DNA from: Burkholderiaceae bacterium
GTDB taxonomy: Bacteria; Pseudomonadota; Gammaproteobacteria; Burkholderiales; Burkholderiaceae_B
Direction: 5' to 3'
Assembly: GCA_030728985.1 (NCBI GenBank)
Contig: JANQYI010000028.1
Location: 38,686-80,339, forward strand
DNA length: 41,654 nt
The notes under the pieces are model-generated. The model made no database searches and had not been told where the DNA came from. It saw only the letters and a list, made by a program, of their open reading frames with translations. Of this stretch, positions 1 to 8,455 are shown in pieces. The position numbers and the translations under genes are program-made. Position 1 is the first letter of the stretch. Every line of letters begins with the position of its first letter.

Positions 1-267
1 GTGCTTGGCAGCACGTTGATCCTGAAATTGGTCGAACGTTTCCCGATCATTATCAGCTTGGGCGCCGCCGTCTTGGCTTTCACCGCCGCTAAAATGGTTG
101 TTAATGAGAAATTGCTCAGCGACATTTTCAAAGCCGGCACTAACACCTCTGTGATGCTGAGCTGGGGCTTGACCGCTATTGTGATTGCCGGCGTCCTTTA
201 CTTTGGCAACAAAAAGGCCAGAAAAGTCAAAGCCGCGACCGCAAGCGCCAACGCAACAGATACTTAA
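1..267 (+). CDS. TerC-family integral membrane protein, C-terminal part (5' end outside window)
   Basis: The reading frame is open from base 1 and ends at TAA 265-267, so only the last 88 residues are visible and the first codon shown is probably not the true start. It contains two hydrophobic segments (about residues 14-32 and 50-67) followed by a basic, Ala/Lys-rich tail. The stretch L-V-E-R-F-P-I-I-I-S-L-G-A-A-V-L-A resembles the end of TerC/YjbE-type proteins, membrane proteins linked to metal ion export, often manganese. That assignment rests on remembered family resemblance over a short fragment, so the substrate is unknown. A strong terminator follows 45 bases after the stop, so this gene ends its transcription unit. 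Confidence 0.6.
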   Translation: MLGSTLILKLVERFPIIISLGAAVLAFTAAKMVVNEKLLSDIFKAGTNTSVMLSWGLTAIVIAGVLYFGNKKARKVKAATASANATDT

Positions 268-312
268 ACGGTACTCCCTAGTAGACAGACGTCACGCCTG
301 TCGCGCTTAAAC

Positions 313-346
313 TTGGCCCTTTAATTCGTTAAAGGGCCAATTTTTT
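313..346 (+). terminator. Rho-independent terminator of the TerC-family gene
   Basis: Bases 313-324 and 329-340 form a perfect 12-bp stem closed by the very stable loop TTCG (325-328), followed by six T residues (341-346). It lies 45 bases after the TerC-like stop codon. The A-rich left shoulder is weak, so activity on the opposite strand is less likely. Confidence 0.9.
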
Positions 347-433
347 AGCCTGTCAAACCGGGAATAGGGGCGATCGTATTGAACTCATATTCTGCTATAC
401 ACTCGACTGCAACCTTTCTCAAGGAAGAGCATC

Positions 434-1180
434 ATGCAGATCAATTTGACAGGCAAACGGGCCTTGATCGCCGGAGGCAGTCGCGGCATCGGCTTTGGGA
501 TCGCCCAGTGCTTCGCCAAAGCCGGAGCGGACGTTTCAATTTGCGCGCGCACACCAGGTTCCCTCGCTGAAGCACAAAAATCACTATCCTCACACGGCGG
601 GCGCGTACTGACCACAGCGTGTGATCTTGGCGATGCCCAGGCCATTAAAAACTGGGTCAATCACTCCGCGGCCGAATTAGGCGGCATCGATATCCTGGTC
701 AACAATGCCTCGGCCTTTGGTCGACAGGATAGCGAAGAAGATTGGGCAGCGAGCGTACAAATCGATCTCATGGCGGCTGTCCGTGCGAGTGCCGCTGCGA
801 TGCCTTTCTTAGAAAAACAAGGCGGTAATATCATTCATATTTCCTCGATTTCTGGCTTAAAGGCGACCGTGCGCTCCGTACCCTACGGAGCCATCAAAGC
901 CGCCATGATGGAATACACGCAGACACAAGCCTTGTCCTACGCCAAGAAAAACATCCGGGTAAACTGCATTGCGCCGGGCTCTGTCTTTTTCGAAGGTGGC
1001 AACTGGGATAAAGTCAAACGCGACAACCCGAAACTTTACGAAGCGACCCTAGCCAAGATTCCTTTTGGACGTTATGGCAAACCTGAAGAGATTGGGCAAG
1101 TCGTTGCCTTCCTAGTGAGCGATCTAGGCTCGTGGGTCACAGGACAAACCATTGTCGTTGACGGTGGTCAAACCCTTTAG
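434..1180 (+). CDS. SDR-family NAD(P)-dependent oxidoreductase
   Basis: 248 residues, the usual length of a classical short-chain dehydrogenase. The nucleotide-binding motif G14-S-R-G-I-G20 follows the first beta strand, N-N-A-S is at 90-93, and the catalytic set is Ser138, Tyr151 and Lys155 (Y-G-A-I-K). The C-terminal G-Q-T-I-V-V-D-G-G-Q is typical of FabG-like members. The start is fixed by AAGGAAGAG eight to ten bases upstream of ATG 434. The substrate cannot be read from sequence: 3-oxoacyl reductases and many alcohol or sugar dehydrogenases share this fold. A lipoprotein gene begins 15 bases downstream, so the two are probably cotranscribed, possibly with carbonic anhydrase. Confidence 0.88.
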   Translation: MQINLTGKRALIAGGSRGIGFGIAQCFAKAGADVSICARTPGSLAEAQKSLSSHGGRVLTTACDLGDAQAIKNWVNHSAAELGGIDILVNNASAFGRQDSEEDWAASVQIDLMAAVRASAAAMPFLEKQGGNIIHISSISGLKATVRSVPYGAIKAAMMEYTQTQALSYAKKNIRVNCIAPGSVFFEGGNWDKVKRDNPKLYEATLAKIPFGRYGKPEEIGQVVAFLVSDLGSWVTGQTIVVDGGQTL

Positions 1181-1195
1181 TCTATGGAGCACCTT

Positions 1196-1687
1196 ATGCG
1201 CATAGTTTTTCACTCCATACTGGGTGTTGCACTATTGACCGTCTTGATCGGTTGCGGCAGCACGAACAAAGACAAGAAAAAGCCTGCCGCGGTCGTTCCT
1301 GAGCGTTCCGCCGAAGTCATCTTTAAAAAAATGACAATTGTGCAGGTTAAAACTAACCTGATGAGCGCCTGCTCCCAAAGCCGTATGAGAATTCTGCCGG
1401 CTCAAACTGAAGTCCTTTGCATCCGCAACAATCTCGACGAGACACGAGAACACATGCTACTGAGTATGATCGACGATGACTTTGCCCGCAATATGACAGA
1501 CAATGTCAAATTCGTCATTACGCCGCAAGACGGAGACGTGCGCGTCGTGGCCAACGCCTATCTTCAGTTCATCTCGCCGCTTGGCGTCGTAGTTGACGCG
1601 GGGATCAGGACAACCCGTATCAATCTGCTGGATGACGCATCTTTTTCCATGGTTCAAGCCCTGCTCAAACAAGCTGGCGCGCGCTAA
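1196..1687 (+). CDS. Predicted outer-membrane or periplasmic lipoprotein, unknown function
   Basis: 163 residues from ATG 1196. An ATG also occurs at 1184, but GGAG at 1187-1190 is a ribosome binding site correctly spaced for 1196, and the shorter start gives a clean lipoprotein signal: Arg2, a hydrophobic core, then lipobox L-I-G-Cys20. The mature chain starts with a charged Lys-rich linker and is otherwise a small soluble domain. I do not recognise a family. It sits between an SDR gene and beta-carbonic anhydrase on the same strand. Function unknown. Confidence 0.75.
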   Translation: MRIVFHSILGVALLTVLIGCGSTNKDKKKPAAVVPERSAEVIFKKMTIVQVKTNLMSACSQSRMRILPAQTEVLCIRNNLDETREHMLLSMIDDDFARNMTDNVKFVITPQDGDVRVVANAYLQFISPLGVVVDAGIRTTRINLLDDASFSMVQALLKQAGAR

Positions 1688-1725
1688 CACTTATGTCGGT
1701 TAATGCAATATAAATCTCACTCTCT

Positions 1726-2406
1726 ATGACACTGCCACCAGCCACCAAAGCGAATAATCCACACGAATTAACGCAGCTTTTTGAAAAGAACAAGGAGTGG
1801 GTCGCCTCTGTTATCGACAGCGATCCTGAATTTTTCAATCGCCTCGCCAATCAGCAATCACCCGAGTACCTTTGGATCGGTTGCTCTGACTCGCGCGTCC
1901 CCGCCAACCAGATCACGGGACTCGCCCCCGGAGAAGTGTTCGTACACAGAAATATCGCCAACGTTGTCGTGCACACAGATCTCAACGCACTCTCCGTCAT
2001 TCAATTCGCGATTGATCAGCTCAAGGTCAAGCACATCATTGTGGTGGGGCACTATGGCTGTGGTGGCGTGCGAGCAGCCTTGGAAAATGTGCGTATCGGT
2101 CTCGCCGACAACTGGATCCGACATGTCAAAGATGTCCATGACAAACACGGCACCTATCTCGGCCGGCTCACCAACCAAACCGAGCGTCTCAATCGCCTGT
2201 GTGAGCTCAATGTGATCGAACAAGTTGTCAACGTTTGCCAGACGACCAGCGTGCAAGATGCGTGGCATCGCGGTCAAGCCCTGACGATTCATGGTTGGGT
2301 ATATGGTGTTGAGGACGGCCTCGCTCGAGATCTAGGCGTAAGCGTCGCGACACCCGACGAGCTCGAACAGCGCTATCAACTCGTTTTAGCTAAACGCTTT
2401 ACCTGA
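1726..2406 (+). CDS. can: Beta-class carbonic anhydrase
   Basis: 226 residues, close to the E. coli Can length of 220. It interconverts CO2 and bicarbonate in the cytoplasm, supplying bicarbonate to biotin carboxylases and carbamoyl-phosphate synthase. The zinc site is complete: Cys53-S-Asp55-S-Arg57 and His109-Y-G-Cys112. The Asp-Arg dyad and the downstream G-C-G-G-V loop are as in plant-type beta enzymes. No strong Shine-Dalgarno precedes ATG 1726. The last 21 bases overlap the end of the convergent MFS gene, with hairpins in the overlap (see 2403-2438). Confidence 0.93.
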   Translation: MTLPPATKANNPHELTQLFEKNKEWVASVIDSDPEFFNRLANQQSPEYLWIGCSDSRVPANQITGLAPGEVFVHRNIANVVVHTDLNALSVIQFAIDQLKVKHIIVVGHYGCGGVRAALENVRIGLADNWIRHVKDVHDKHGTYLGRLTNQTERLNRLCELNVIEQVVNVCQTTSVQDAWHRGQALTIHGWVYGVEDGLARDLGVSVATPDELEQRYQLVLAKRFT

Positions 2407-3645
2407 GACGCCAAAGCTCTGGCGTCTGAGACGCCAGAACAACCAAAAAGCAATCGTCAGATTCAAACCATTCCAGATCAAACCATTAATCATGGCGACC
2501 TTGTAGGATCCCGTCACGTCAAATATTTTGCCGGACATCCAGCCCCCTAAGGCCATGCCAAGCATCGTGGCCATGATAACGGCCCCGACACGCCGACCGG
2601 TTTCCGCCGCTGGAAAATGCTCGCGAATAATGATGGCATAAGACGGCACAATGCCCCCCTGAAATAAACCAAACGTTGCGGCAATGAGATAAAGGGATAC
2701 CAAGCCATCAAAAGGTAAAAACATCAAAAGTGCGATTCCCTGTAGCGAAGAACCCAGCAAGAGCGTTCTGATCCCGCCAATCTTGTCGCAAATCATCCCT
2801 GAAATCAGTCGACTCACCACGCCACACGCCAGCATCAGGGAGAGCATCTCGGCGCCGCGCGCTGCGCCATAGCCTAAGTCAACACAGTAAGCCACGATAT
2901 GTACTTGAGGCATCGACATGGCCACACAACAAGCGAGCCCTGCGATGATCAAGAGTGTTTGCGCTTGGGTCATACTCAAGCCAAACGGGCGGTTCGAGGC
3001 AAAGGCCGTTGGACTTGCTGCGGTGGGAACCACATTAAGCGGAGGGCGTCGCCTCAAGAGCAAAGCGAGTATGCACATGCTGACGCCACACACCACGCCC
3101 ATCCAGAGATAGGTTTCACGCCAGCCGATCGTGGTGACACCCCACTGCGCCAAATAAGGCCACACAGCACCTGCGAGGTAATTGCCGCTGGCGCAAACCG
3201 CCACGGCGATACCGCGTCGCTTGTTCCACCACAAAGAGGTGTCGGCCACCAAGGGTGCAAACGTCGACGACGTCCCGAGTAAGCCCAGAAACAGGCCATG
3301 CGCCATGGCAAAGCCCATGATGCTGGTACTCAAGCCTGCCCAGATGAAACCAATCAGAATCCCAGCCGAACCAATCAACAGGGAAATTGTGACACCGAAG
3401 CGATCGGCGATTTTGCCCATGTAGACACCGCCCACACCGAACCCAATCATCATCAAGGTGTACGGCAGTGTGGCATCGGACCGCGAAACACCGAACTCGG
3501 CCTGCACCTCGGGCAAAACAACCGCTACGGCGAACATACAACTGCTCCCCATCAGCATCGCCAACAAGGCAATCACTAGACGCCAAAAGGCGTAACGCGA
3601 GTCAATCAGGTCAGCAGGGGCCGGAGTGTTGTTCATACGGTGCAT
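2386..3645 (-). CDS. Major facilitator superfamily transporter
   Basis: 419 residues with about twelve hydrophobic segments, the standard MFS size. The segment G-K-I-A-D-R-F-G-V after helix 2 is the MFS motif A, repeated in weaker form as C-D-K-I-G-G-I in the second half. The C-terminal sequence is unlike sugar transporters; it resembles the YbfB/OFA-like monocarboxylate or aromatic-acid group, but I cannot name the substrate. The start is uncertain between ATG 3645 and ATG 3636; neither has a good ribosome binding site. It is transcribed away from the EamA transporter gene starting at 3719, so regulatory sequence must lie in the 73-base gap. Confidence 0.85.
   Translation of the reverse strand: MHRMNNTPAPADLIDSRYAFWRLVIALLAMLMGSSCMFAVAVVLPEVQAEFGVSRSDATLPYTLMMIGFGVGGVYMGKIADRFGVTISLLIGSAGILIGFIWAGLSTSIMGFAMAHGLFLGLLGTSSTFAPLVADTSLWWNKRRGIAVAVCASGNYLAGAVWPYLAQWGVTTIGWRETYLWMGVVCGVSMCILALLLRRRPPLNVVPTAASPTAFASNRPFGLSMTQAQTLLIIAGLACCVAMSMPQVHIVAYCVDLGYGAARGAEMLSLMLACGVVSRLISGMICDKIGGIRTLLLGSSLQGIALLMFLPFDGLVSLYLIAATFGLFQGGIVPSYAIIIREHFPAAETGRRVGAVIMATMLGMALGGWMSGKIFDVTGSYKVAMINGLIWNGLNLTIAFWLFWRLRRQSFGVSGKAFS
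2403..2438. repeat. 11-bp direct repeat and hairpin at the can/MFS convergent junction
   Basis: CTGAGACGCCA occurs at 2403-2413 and again at 2426-2436. Between them GGCGTCT is its inverse, so the DNA can fold as GACGCCA/TGGCGTC (2407-2425) or as the near-perfect palindrome 2418-2438. The two folds are mutually exclusive. There is no T-run after either stem, so it is not a classical intrinsic terminator. It lies inside the last codons of the MFS gene. Confidence 0.6.
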
Positions 3646-3718
3646 TTACGAGGTGCATGCAGCGTAACATGACTCAATCCCCCTTTGTAGGCCGGCATCT
3701 GGACGTACACTCTTAGCC

Positions 3719-4600
3719 ATGACAAGCACCTTTTGGTTTACCCCGATTTTTATCCTGATCTGGAGCACCGGCTTCATCATTGCCCGCTATGGCATGCCCT
3801 ATTCCGAGCCGATGACTTTTCTGGCGATTCGTTTCGGCGCGGTGGTGCTGTGCATGATCCCAATCGTGCTCTGGCTCAAAGCGCCCTGGCCGCGCGGACG
3901 ACAAATCTGGCATATCGCCATTGCAGGCGCTTTGTTTCAGTTCGGTTATTTGGGTGGCGTCTGGGCAGCCGTCAAGCTCGGCATGCCCGCAGGCCTCGCG
4001 GCCTTGATTATTGGCTTGCAACCCATCCTGACAGGTCTACTTGCTTCTTTCGTCTCAGAACGCGTGACCCCGCGTCAGTGGCTTGGCTTGATCTTAGGCT
4101 TGACGGGCGTCGCGCTCGTGCTGTTCACTAACATTCGCCTCGAAGGTCTCTCATTGACGAGCATCCTACTCGCTTTTGGAGGCATGTTCGCCATCACCTC
4201 GGGCACGCTTTATCAAAAGCGCTTTTGTCCAAACTTTGACCTTCGCACAGGCTCCGTCATCCAGTTTTCGATTAGTACCGCGTTATGCGTGCTGATGATG
4301 CTGCTTTTTGAAACAGGCGAGATTCAATGGACCGTTCCCATGATCGGCGCGATGCTTTGGGGCATCCTCGCCATCTCAATCGGCGCCATGAGCTTATGGT
4401 TTATTTTGTTACGGCGTGGCGATGCCACCAAAGTCAGCAGCATGATGTATCTCGTCCCGCCCACCACAGCCATCATGGCCTGGGTGCTTTTTGATGAGCC
4501 CCTCACGCCGACGGTGCTCGTGGGTATTTTCATCACCATGTTGGGCGTTCTGATTATCAACCAGACTTCTTGGCCTCGGTGGCTCAAACAAAGCGCTTAA
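3719..4600 (+). CDS. EamA/DMT-superfamily transporter
   Basis: 293 residues with ten predicted transmembrane helices as two EamA repeats, the usual RhaT/YdcZ-type architecture. The N-terminus I-L-I-W-S-T-G-F-I-I-A-R-Y-G and the second-repeat motif (G-A-M-S-L-W-F near residue 221) are typical. These inner-membrane proteins usually export amino acids, nucleosides or metabolites; the substrate here is unknown. ATG 3719 lacks a clear Shine-Dalgarno. It is divergent from the MFS gene and convergent with a tiny membrane-protein gene ending at 4614. Confidence 0.85.
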   Translation: MTSTFWFTPIFILIWSTGFIIARYGMPYSEPMTFLAIRFGAVVLCMIPIVLWLKAPWPRGRQIWHIAIAGALFQFGYLGGVWAAVKLGMPAGLAALIIGLQPILTGLLASFVSERVTPRQWLGLILGLTGVALVLFTNIRLEGLSLTSILLAFGGMFAITSGTLYQKRFCPNFDLRTGSVIQFSISTALCVLMMLLFETGEIQWTVPMIGAMLWGILAISIGAMSLWFILLRRGDATKVSSMMYLVPPTTAIMAWVLFDEPLTPTVLVGIFITMLGVLIINQTSWPRWLKQSA

Positions 4601-4613
4601 GACAGCCTTGCAA

Positions 4614-4808
4614 CTAGCGACGGCGCTTCCAAAGCAGCACAGCGGTCACCAGAACAGCGCCCACGACAAGCGTGAACGGAAGATGATCCGCTGCCGTCAA
4701 TGTATGGACAATCTCATCCCATAGGTTGTCACCATGACCTGGGTGAGCCGCCGCCTGATAGCTCAACCCGCACAAACCACCTAAAACAGCTAATTTTTTT
4801 AATTCCAT
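4614..4808 (-). CDS. Small HupE-like single-span membrane protein
   Basis: 64 residues from ATG 4808, chosen because AAGGAG lies seven bases upstream; longer in-frame starts lack such a site. Layout: a signal peptide ending in A-A-A, a short periplasmic part H-P-G-H-G-D followed by H-T-L-T-A-A-D-H-L, one transmembrane helix (about 42-59) and a W-K-R-R-R cytoplasmic end. The two His motifs match the start of HupE/UreJ nickel/cobalt permeases (H-P-G-H-G and H-P-x-x-G-x-D-H), but those proteins have six or more helices, so this resembles only their N-terminal module. Metal binding is an inference. It is monocistronic and divergent from lldD. Confidence 0.7.
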   Translation of the reverse strand: MELKKLAVLGGLCGLSYQAAAHPGHGDNLWDEIVHTLTAADHLPFTLVVGAVLVTAVLLWKRRR

Positions 4809-4933
4809 TGATGACTCCTTAAAAATTACCTGCATAAACAATCCGTGCCCGTTAAACTTGCAATGGCGCAAGATCACGATGCGCATGCACTACTTTAATT
4901 CATTCATGCATTCATGTCCGGAGACTACGCAAC

Positions 4934-6088
4934 ATGGCAGTGATTACCAACGTCGAAGACCTCCGCATTCTTGCCAAGAAACGTGTCCCGCGCATGTTTT
5001 ACGATTACGCCGACTCAGGCTCATGGACTGAGAGCACATATCGTGCCAACGAAAGCGATTTTCAAAAAATCAAGCTGCGTCAACGCATCTTGGTCAACAT
5101 GGAGCATCGCTCGACCGCGACGACCATGATAGGTCAACGCGTTGCCATGCCTGTTGCCATCGCCCCCACCGGTCTGACGGGAATGCAACATGCCGATGGC
5201 GAAATTTTGGCCGCACGTGCCGCCAAAAAATTTGGTGTCCCCTTCACGCTCTCGACCATGAGTATTTGCTCGATCGAGGATGTCGCCGAAGGCACGGATC
5301 ATCATCCCTTTTGGTTTCAGTTGTATGTGATGAAAGATCGGGACTTTATCGAGCGTCTGATCGAACGCGCCAAGCGCGCCAACTGTTCGGCGCTTGTACT
5401 CACACTTGATTTACAAATCTTAGGTCAGCGTCACAAAGATCTAAAAAACGGTCTGAGCGCACCCCCAAAACTCACAATTGCCAACATGATCAACATTGCG
5501 ACTAAACCACGCTGGGCGCTCGGCATGCTGGGCACACCGCGCCGTCAGTTTGGCAATATCGTCGGACACGTCAAAGGCGTCTCCGATATGAGCAAGCTCA
5601 GCGAATGGACTGCATCGCAGTTTGATCCTGCGCTCAACTGGAATGACGTCCAGTGGATCAAAAAGCTGTGGGGTGGCAAACTGATCCTCAAGGGCATCCA
5701 AGACCCCGAAGACGCGCGTCTGGCACTCAACAGTGGCGCTGACGCGCTAATCGTCAGTAACCACGGCGGTCGTCAGCTTGATGGTGCCGAATCCAGCATT
5801 CAATGCCTGCCCGCGATTGTCGATGCGGTCGGCAAACACATCGAAGTTCACATGGACGGTGGCATCCGCAGCGGCCAGGATGTCCTCAAGGCCCGCGCAC
5901 TCGGCGCGCAGGGGTGTTACATCGGTCGCGCCTTTTTATACGGCCTGGGTGCCATGGGTGGCCCAGGCGTGACAAAAGTTCTGGAAATGATCCACAAAGA
6001 ACTCGACCTCACCATGGCGTTTTGTGGTCGCACGGATATTGAGACCGTGGATAAAAGTATCCTTCTACCTGGCACGTATCCCGTATGA
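4934..6088 (+). CDS. lldD: FMN-dependent alpha-hydroxyacid dehydrogenase, L-lactate dehydrogenase type
   Basis: 384 residues, the length of membrane-associated LldD and glycolate-oxidase-family enzymes, which oxidise L-2-hydroxyacids to 2-oxoacids and pass electrons to quinone. The FMN and catalytic residues are present: Tyr25 in F-Y-D-Y, Gln129-L-Y, Lys253 in L-K-G-I, the active-site block S-N-His277-G-G-Arg280-Q-L-D-G, and the phosphate loop D-G-G-I-R-S-G (308-314) with G-R at 331-332. The segment L-Q-I-L-G-Q-R-H-K-D around 160-169 replaces the usual T-V-D-x-P-x-x-G-x-R, a variant I associate with Burkholderiales paralogues, so L-lactate is likely but not proven. GGAG lies about ten bases upstream of the start. 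Confidence 0.85.
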   Translation: MAVITNVEDLRILAKKRVPRMFYDYADSGSWTESTYRANESDFQKIKLRQRILVNMEHRSTATTMIGQRVAMPVAIAPTGLTGMQHADGEILAARAAKKFGVPFTLSTMSICSIEDVAEGTDHHPFWFQLYVMKDRDFIERLIERAKRANCSALVLTLDLQILGQRHKDLKNGLSAPPKLTIANMINIATKPRWALGMLGTPRRQFGNIVGHVKGVSDMSKLSEWTASQFDPALNWNDVQWIKKLWGGKLILKGIQDPEDARLALNSGADALIVSNHGGRQLDGAESSIQCLPAIVDAVGKHIEVHMDGGIRSGQDVLKARALGAQGCYIGRAFLYGLGAMGGPGVTKVLEMIHKELDLTMAFCGRTDIETVDKSILLPGTYPV

Positions 6089-6149
6089 CAGGGATCCTTT
6101 TCTCGTTTGTGTGGTCTGCACGTGCGAGTGGACCCCTAACCCTGACCCC

Positions 6150-7712
6150 ATGAAGCGCCGCCAACTCTTGAGTTTGGCGGCAGCTTCGGCGGCATTAATT
6201 GGCTTACCCAAGGCAGGCTGGGGCCGCGCGCGCTGGCCTGTCGACCCCTTTTCTCTTGGCGTAGCCAGTGGCTCACCCAGCAGTGATTCCATGGTTCTCT
6301 GGACGCGCCTGAGCCCTGAAGCGCTCACACAAACGGGTCAACACCACACGTCCATTTATATCAGCTGGCAACTCGCCCACGACCCCCAATTTACCCAGAT
6401 CGTTCAACAAGGTCAGCTTCAGGCAACACCCGAACTCGGACACTCCGTGCATGCCGAAGTCTCTGGGCTTTCGCCGGCACGCGAATACTTTTACCGGTTT
6501 TTATCGGGTCAAGCCAGTAGTCCGGTCGGTCGCACACGCACATTTCCCTCTCCCGACAGCCCGGCGGCTCGCCTGCGACTGGCCTACGCCTCTTGTCAAC
6601 GCTGGGGAGATGGCTTTTATTCGGCGTATCGGGATATGCGAGAGCAAAATCTTGATGTCGTGATGTTTCTGGGTGACTACCTTTACGAATACCCGCCCTC
6701 CGCCTCGCGCGATGTGCGACCCACCACGGGTGGCTGGGTGTTGACTCTCGATGAATATCGGGCACGCTATGCCTTGCACAAATCTGATCCGCACCTACAA
6801 GCCATGCATGCGGCATGCCCCTGGATCGTGACCTGGGATGATCACGAAGTCCAGAATGATTACGCCGAGTTGCATGCCGGCTTCTCAGGCGCGCCGGTTC
6901 AGGATTTTGCCGCGCGCAGACGAGATGCCTACCAAGCTTTTTATGAAAACTTGCCGCTGCGCCATGCCGACTTCGCTCGACTGCTCAATCGTCAAAGCGA
7001 TCAGGTACAAGTTTTTGGGAGTGTCAAATTTGGCCAACTTGCCACCCTGTACAACCTCGACAATCGCCAATACCGTCACCGTCAAGCCTGTACCCCTGGC
7101 GATCGCCCGGGAGGTGGCAGGATCAACCCCCAGCATTGCGAACTGCTTGGTCAAGAGTACAGAACGCTTTTAGGACAGCAACAAGAGGGGTGGCTAAAAC
7201 GTCAATTCGAACGCAGCCGAACTCAATGGAACCTCATTGGCCAACAAAGCCTAATCGGTCCTCGCGACATGGGCGCGGGCATGTCCAGAGTTTGGAATGA
7301 TGGCTGGGGTGGCTATCCTGCCGCCCGGCAGCGTCTGATCGACGCCATGCAGTCGACAGGCTTGAAAAATCCAGTCGTTCTGGGTGGCGACGTCCACCAA
7401 AACTGGGTCGGCCACATTCTTGCGGATTATGCCCGCCCCGATAGTCAAGCGGTCGCCGTCGAGTTTTGCGGCACGAGTATAAGCTCGCGCAATCGCGCCA
7501 CAGAAGCCGAGATCAAAAGGATTTTGCAGCACAGTCCTTATTTTGTGTTTGCCGATGCCCAATATCGGGGTTATGGCATTGTGGATGTGCAGCAACACTC
7601 TTTGACAACAATCTTACGAACCGTAAAAAACATTCGTGACCCTCATTCAGAGGTGTTCACCCTCAGTCGTTTTAGCGTTGACGCAGGGCGCTCTGAGATA
7701 AGAACGCTCTAA
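6150..7712 (+). CDS. PhoD-like alkaline phosphatase/phosphodiesterase with Tat signal
   Basis: 520 residues from ATG 6150. The frame is open back to 6024, but the shorter start gives a proper signal peptide: K-R-R-Q-L-L-S-L, a hydrophobic core, then a small-residue cleavage region, a twin-arginine-type leader as in known PhoD enzymes. An N-terminal fibronectin-like domain (about 30-135) is followed by the PhoD metal site: Cys149, G-D176-Y, D230-D-H-E with N236-D, and G-G-D414-V-H416. PhoD enzymes are exported, use Fe3+/Ca2+ and release phosphate from mono- and diesters. No Pho box is obvious upstream and the ribosome binding site is weak. It starts 61 bases after lldD. Confidence 0.85.
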   Translation: MKRRQLLSLAAASAALIGLPKAGWGRARWPVDPFSLGVASGSPSSDSMVLWTRLSPEALTQTGQHHTSIYISWQLAHDPQFTQIVQQGQLQATPELGHSVHAEVSGLSPAREYFYRFLSGQASSPVGRTRTFPSPDSPAARLRLAYASCQRWGDGFYSAYRDMREQNLDVVMFLGDYLYEYPPSASRDVRPTTGGWVLTLDEYRARYALHKSDPHLQAMHAACPWIVTWDDHEVQNDYAELHAGFSGAPVQDFAARRRDAYQAFYENLPLRHADFARLLNRQSDQVQVFGSVKFGQLATLYNLDNRQYRHRQACTPGDRPGGGRINPQHCELLGQEYRTLLGQQQEGWLKRQFERSRTQWNLIGQQSLIGPRDMGAGMSRVWNDGWGGYPAARQRLIDAMQSTGLKNPVVLGGDVHQNWVGHILADYARPDSQAVAVEFCGTSISSRNRATEAEIKRILQHSPYFVFADAQYRGYGIVDVQQHSLTTILRTVKNIRDPHSEVFTLSRFSVDAGRSEIRTL

Positions 7713-7801
7713 AAATAAGCTCAATGGCGTATATGCACAACTTGAAAAGTTTTGTAATGTTCGGTTGCAATCTACTAGAACAATAATTATTACGGTGCTG
7801 C

Positions 7802-8455
7802 GTGGACACTTCTGGCGATACTTCTGTCTCGGGTCATATTTACTTAATCGATGATGATGCCTCCATCCGACGCGCCTTGAGCGGCACGCTGGAACGCTTG
7901 GGCTACTCCGTCAGCTTCTACGAAGCGCCCGACGATTTTCTAAGAAGTGCCGTGCCGGTTTCCCCCGCTGTCGTCTTGCTCGATATGCGGATGCCAGGCA
8001 AGTCTGGTGTCGAAGTACAAGCCGAGCTCATCGCGAACAAATGGAGCACCCCCATCATTTTCATCAGCGGCGAGAGTCTGCCCGCTCAGATTGTACGGGC
8101 GATGAAACAGGGCGCAGCTGACTTTCTGCTCAAACCTTTTTCGATGGAATCCCTGTTGCGAGCGGTAGATAACGGCTTAGCCAAAGACGCTGAAGTGCAT
8201 GCCATGCTGCTGCACTCACGCAATATTCAGCAACGCTACAATACGCTTACCCCGCGTGAAAAAGAAGTATGCGCGGACATCCTCTCTGGGCGATCCAACA
8301 AAGAAATCGCTGAAATCAGCGGCTCGGCGGCTGCGACGATCAAGCTACACCGCGCTCGCGTGCTGAGCAAAATGCAAGCCAAATCCTTGAGCGATTTGAT
8401 CGCGATGTTCGAGGGAACCGACTTGTTGCCTGCAGCAAATAAAACTGTCAGCTAG
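7802..8455 (+). CDS. Two-component response regulator, FixJ/NarL type (orphan)
   Basis: 217 residues from GTG 7802. Receiver domain: acidic triad D17-D18-D19, phosphoacceptor Asp61 in L-L-D-M-R-M-P-G, Ser89 and Lys111 (L-L-K-P-F). A LuxR-type helix-turn-helix follows from about residue 148, starting L-T-P-R-E-K-E-V and containing S-N-K-E-I-A. L-L-K-P-F and M-R-M-P-G are typical of the FixJ/TodT subgroup, whose partners are usually PAS-containing kinases. No histidine kinase is adjacent, so signal and targets are unknown. The ribosome binding site is weak. Its last 8 bases overlap the convergent permease gene. Confidence 0.88.
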   Translation: MDTSGDTSVSGHIYLIDDDASIRRALSGTLERLGYSVSFYEAPDDFLRSAVPVSPAVVLLDMRMPGKSGVEVQAELIANKWSTPIIFISGESLPAQIVRAMKQGAADFLLKPFSMESLLRAVDNGLAKDAEVHAMLLHSRNIQQRYNTLTPREKEVCADILSGRSNKEIAEISGSAAATIKLHRARVLSKMQAKSLSDLIAMFEGTDLLPAANKTVS

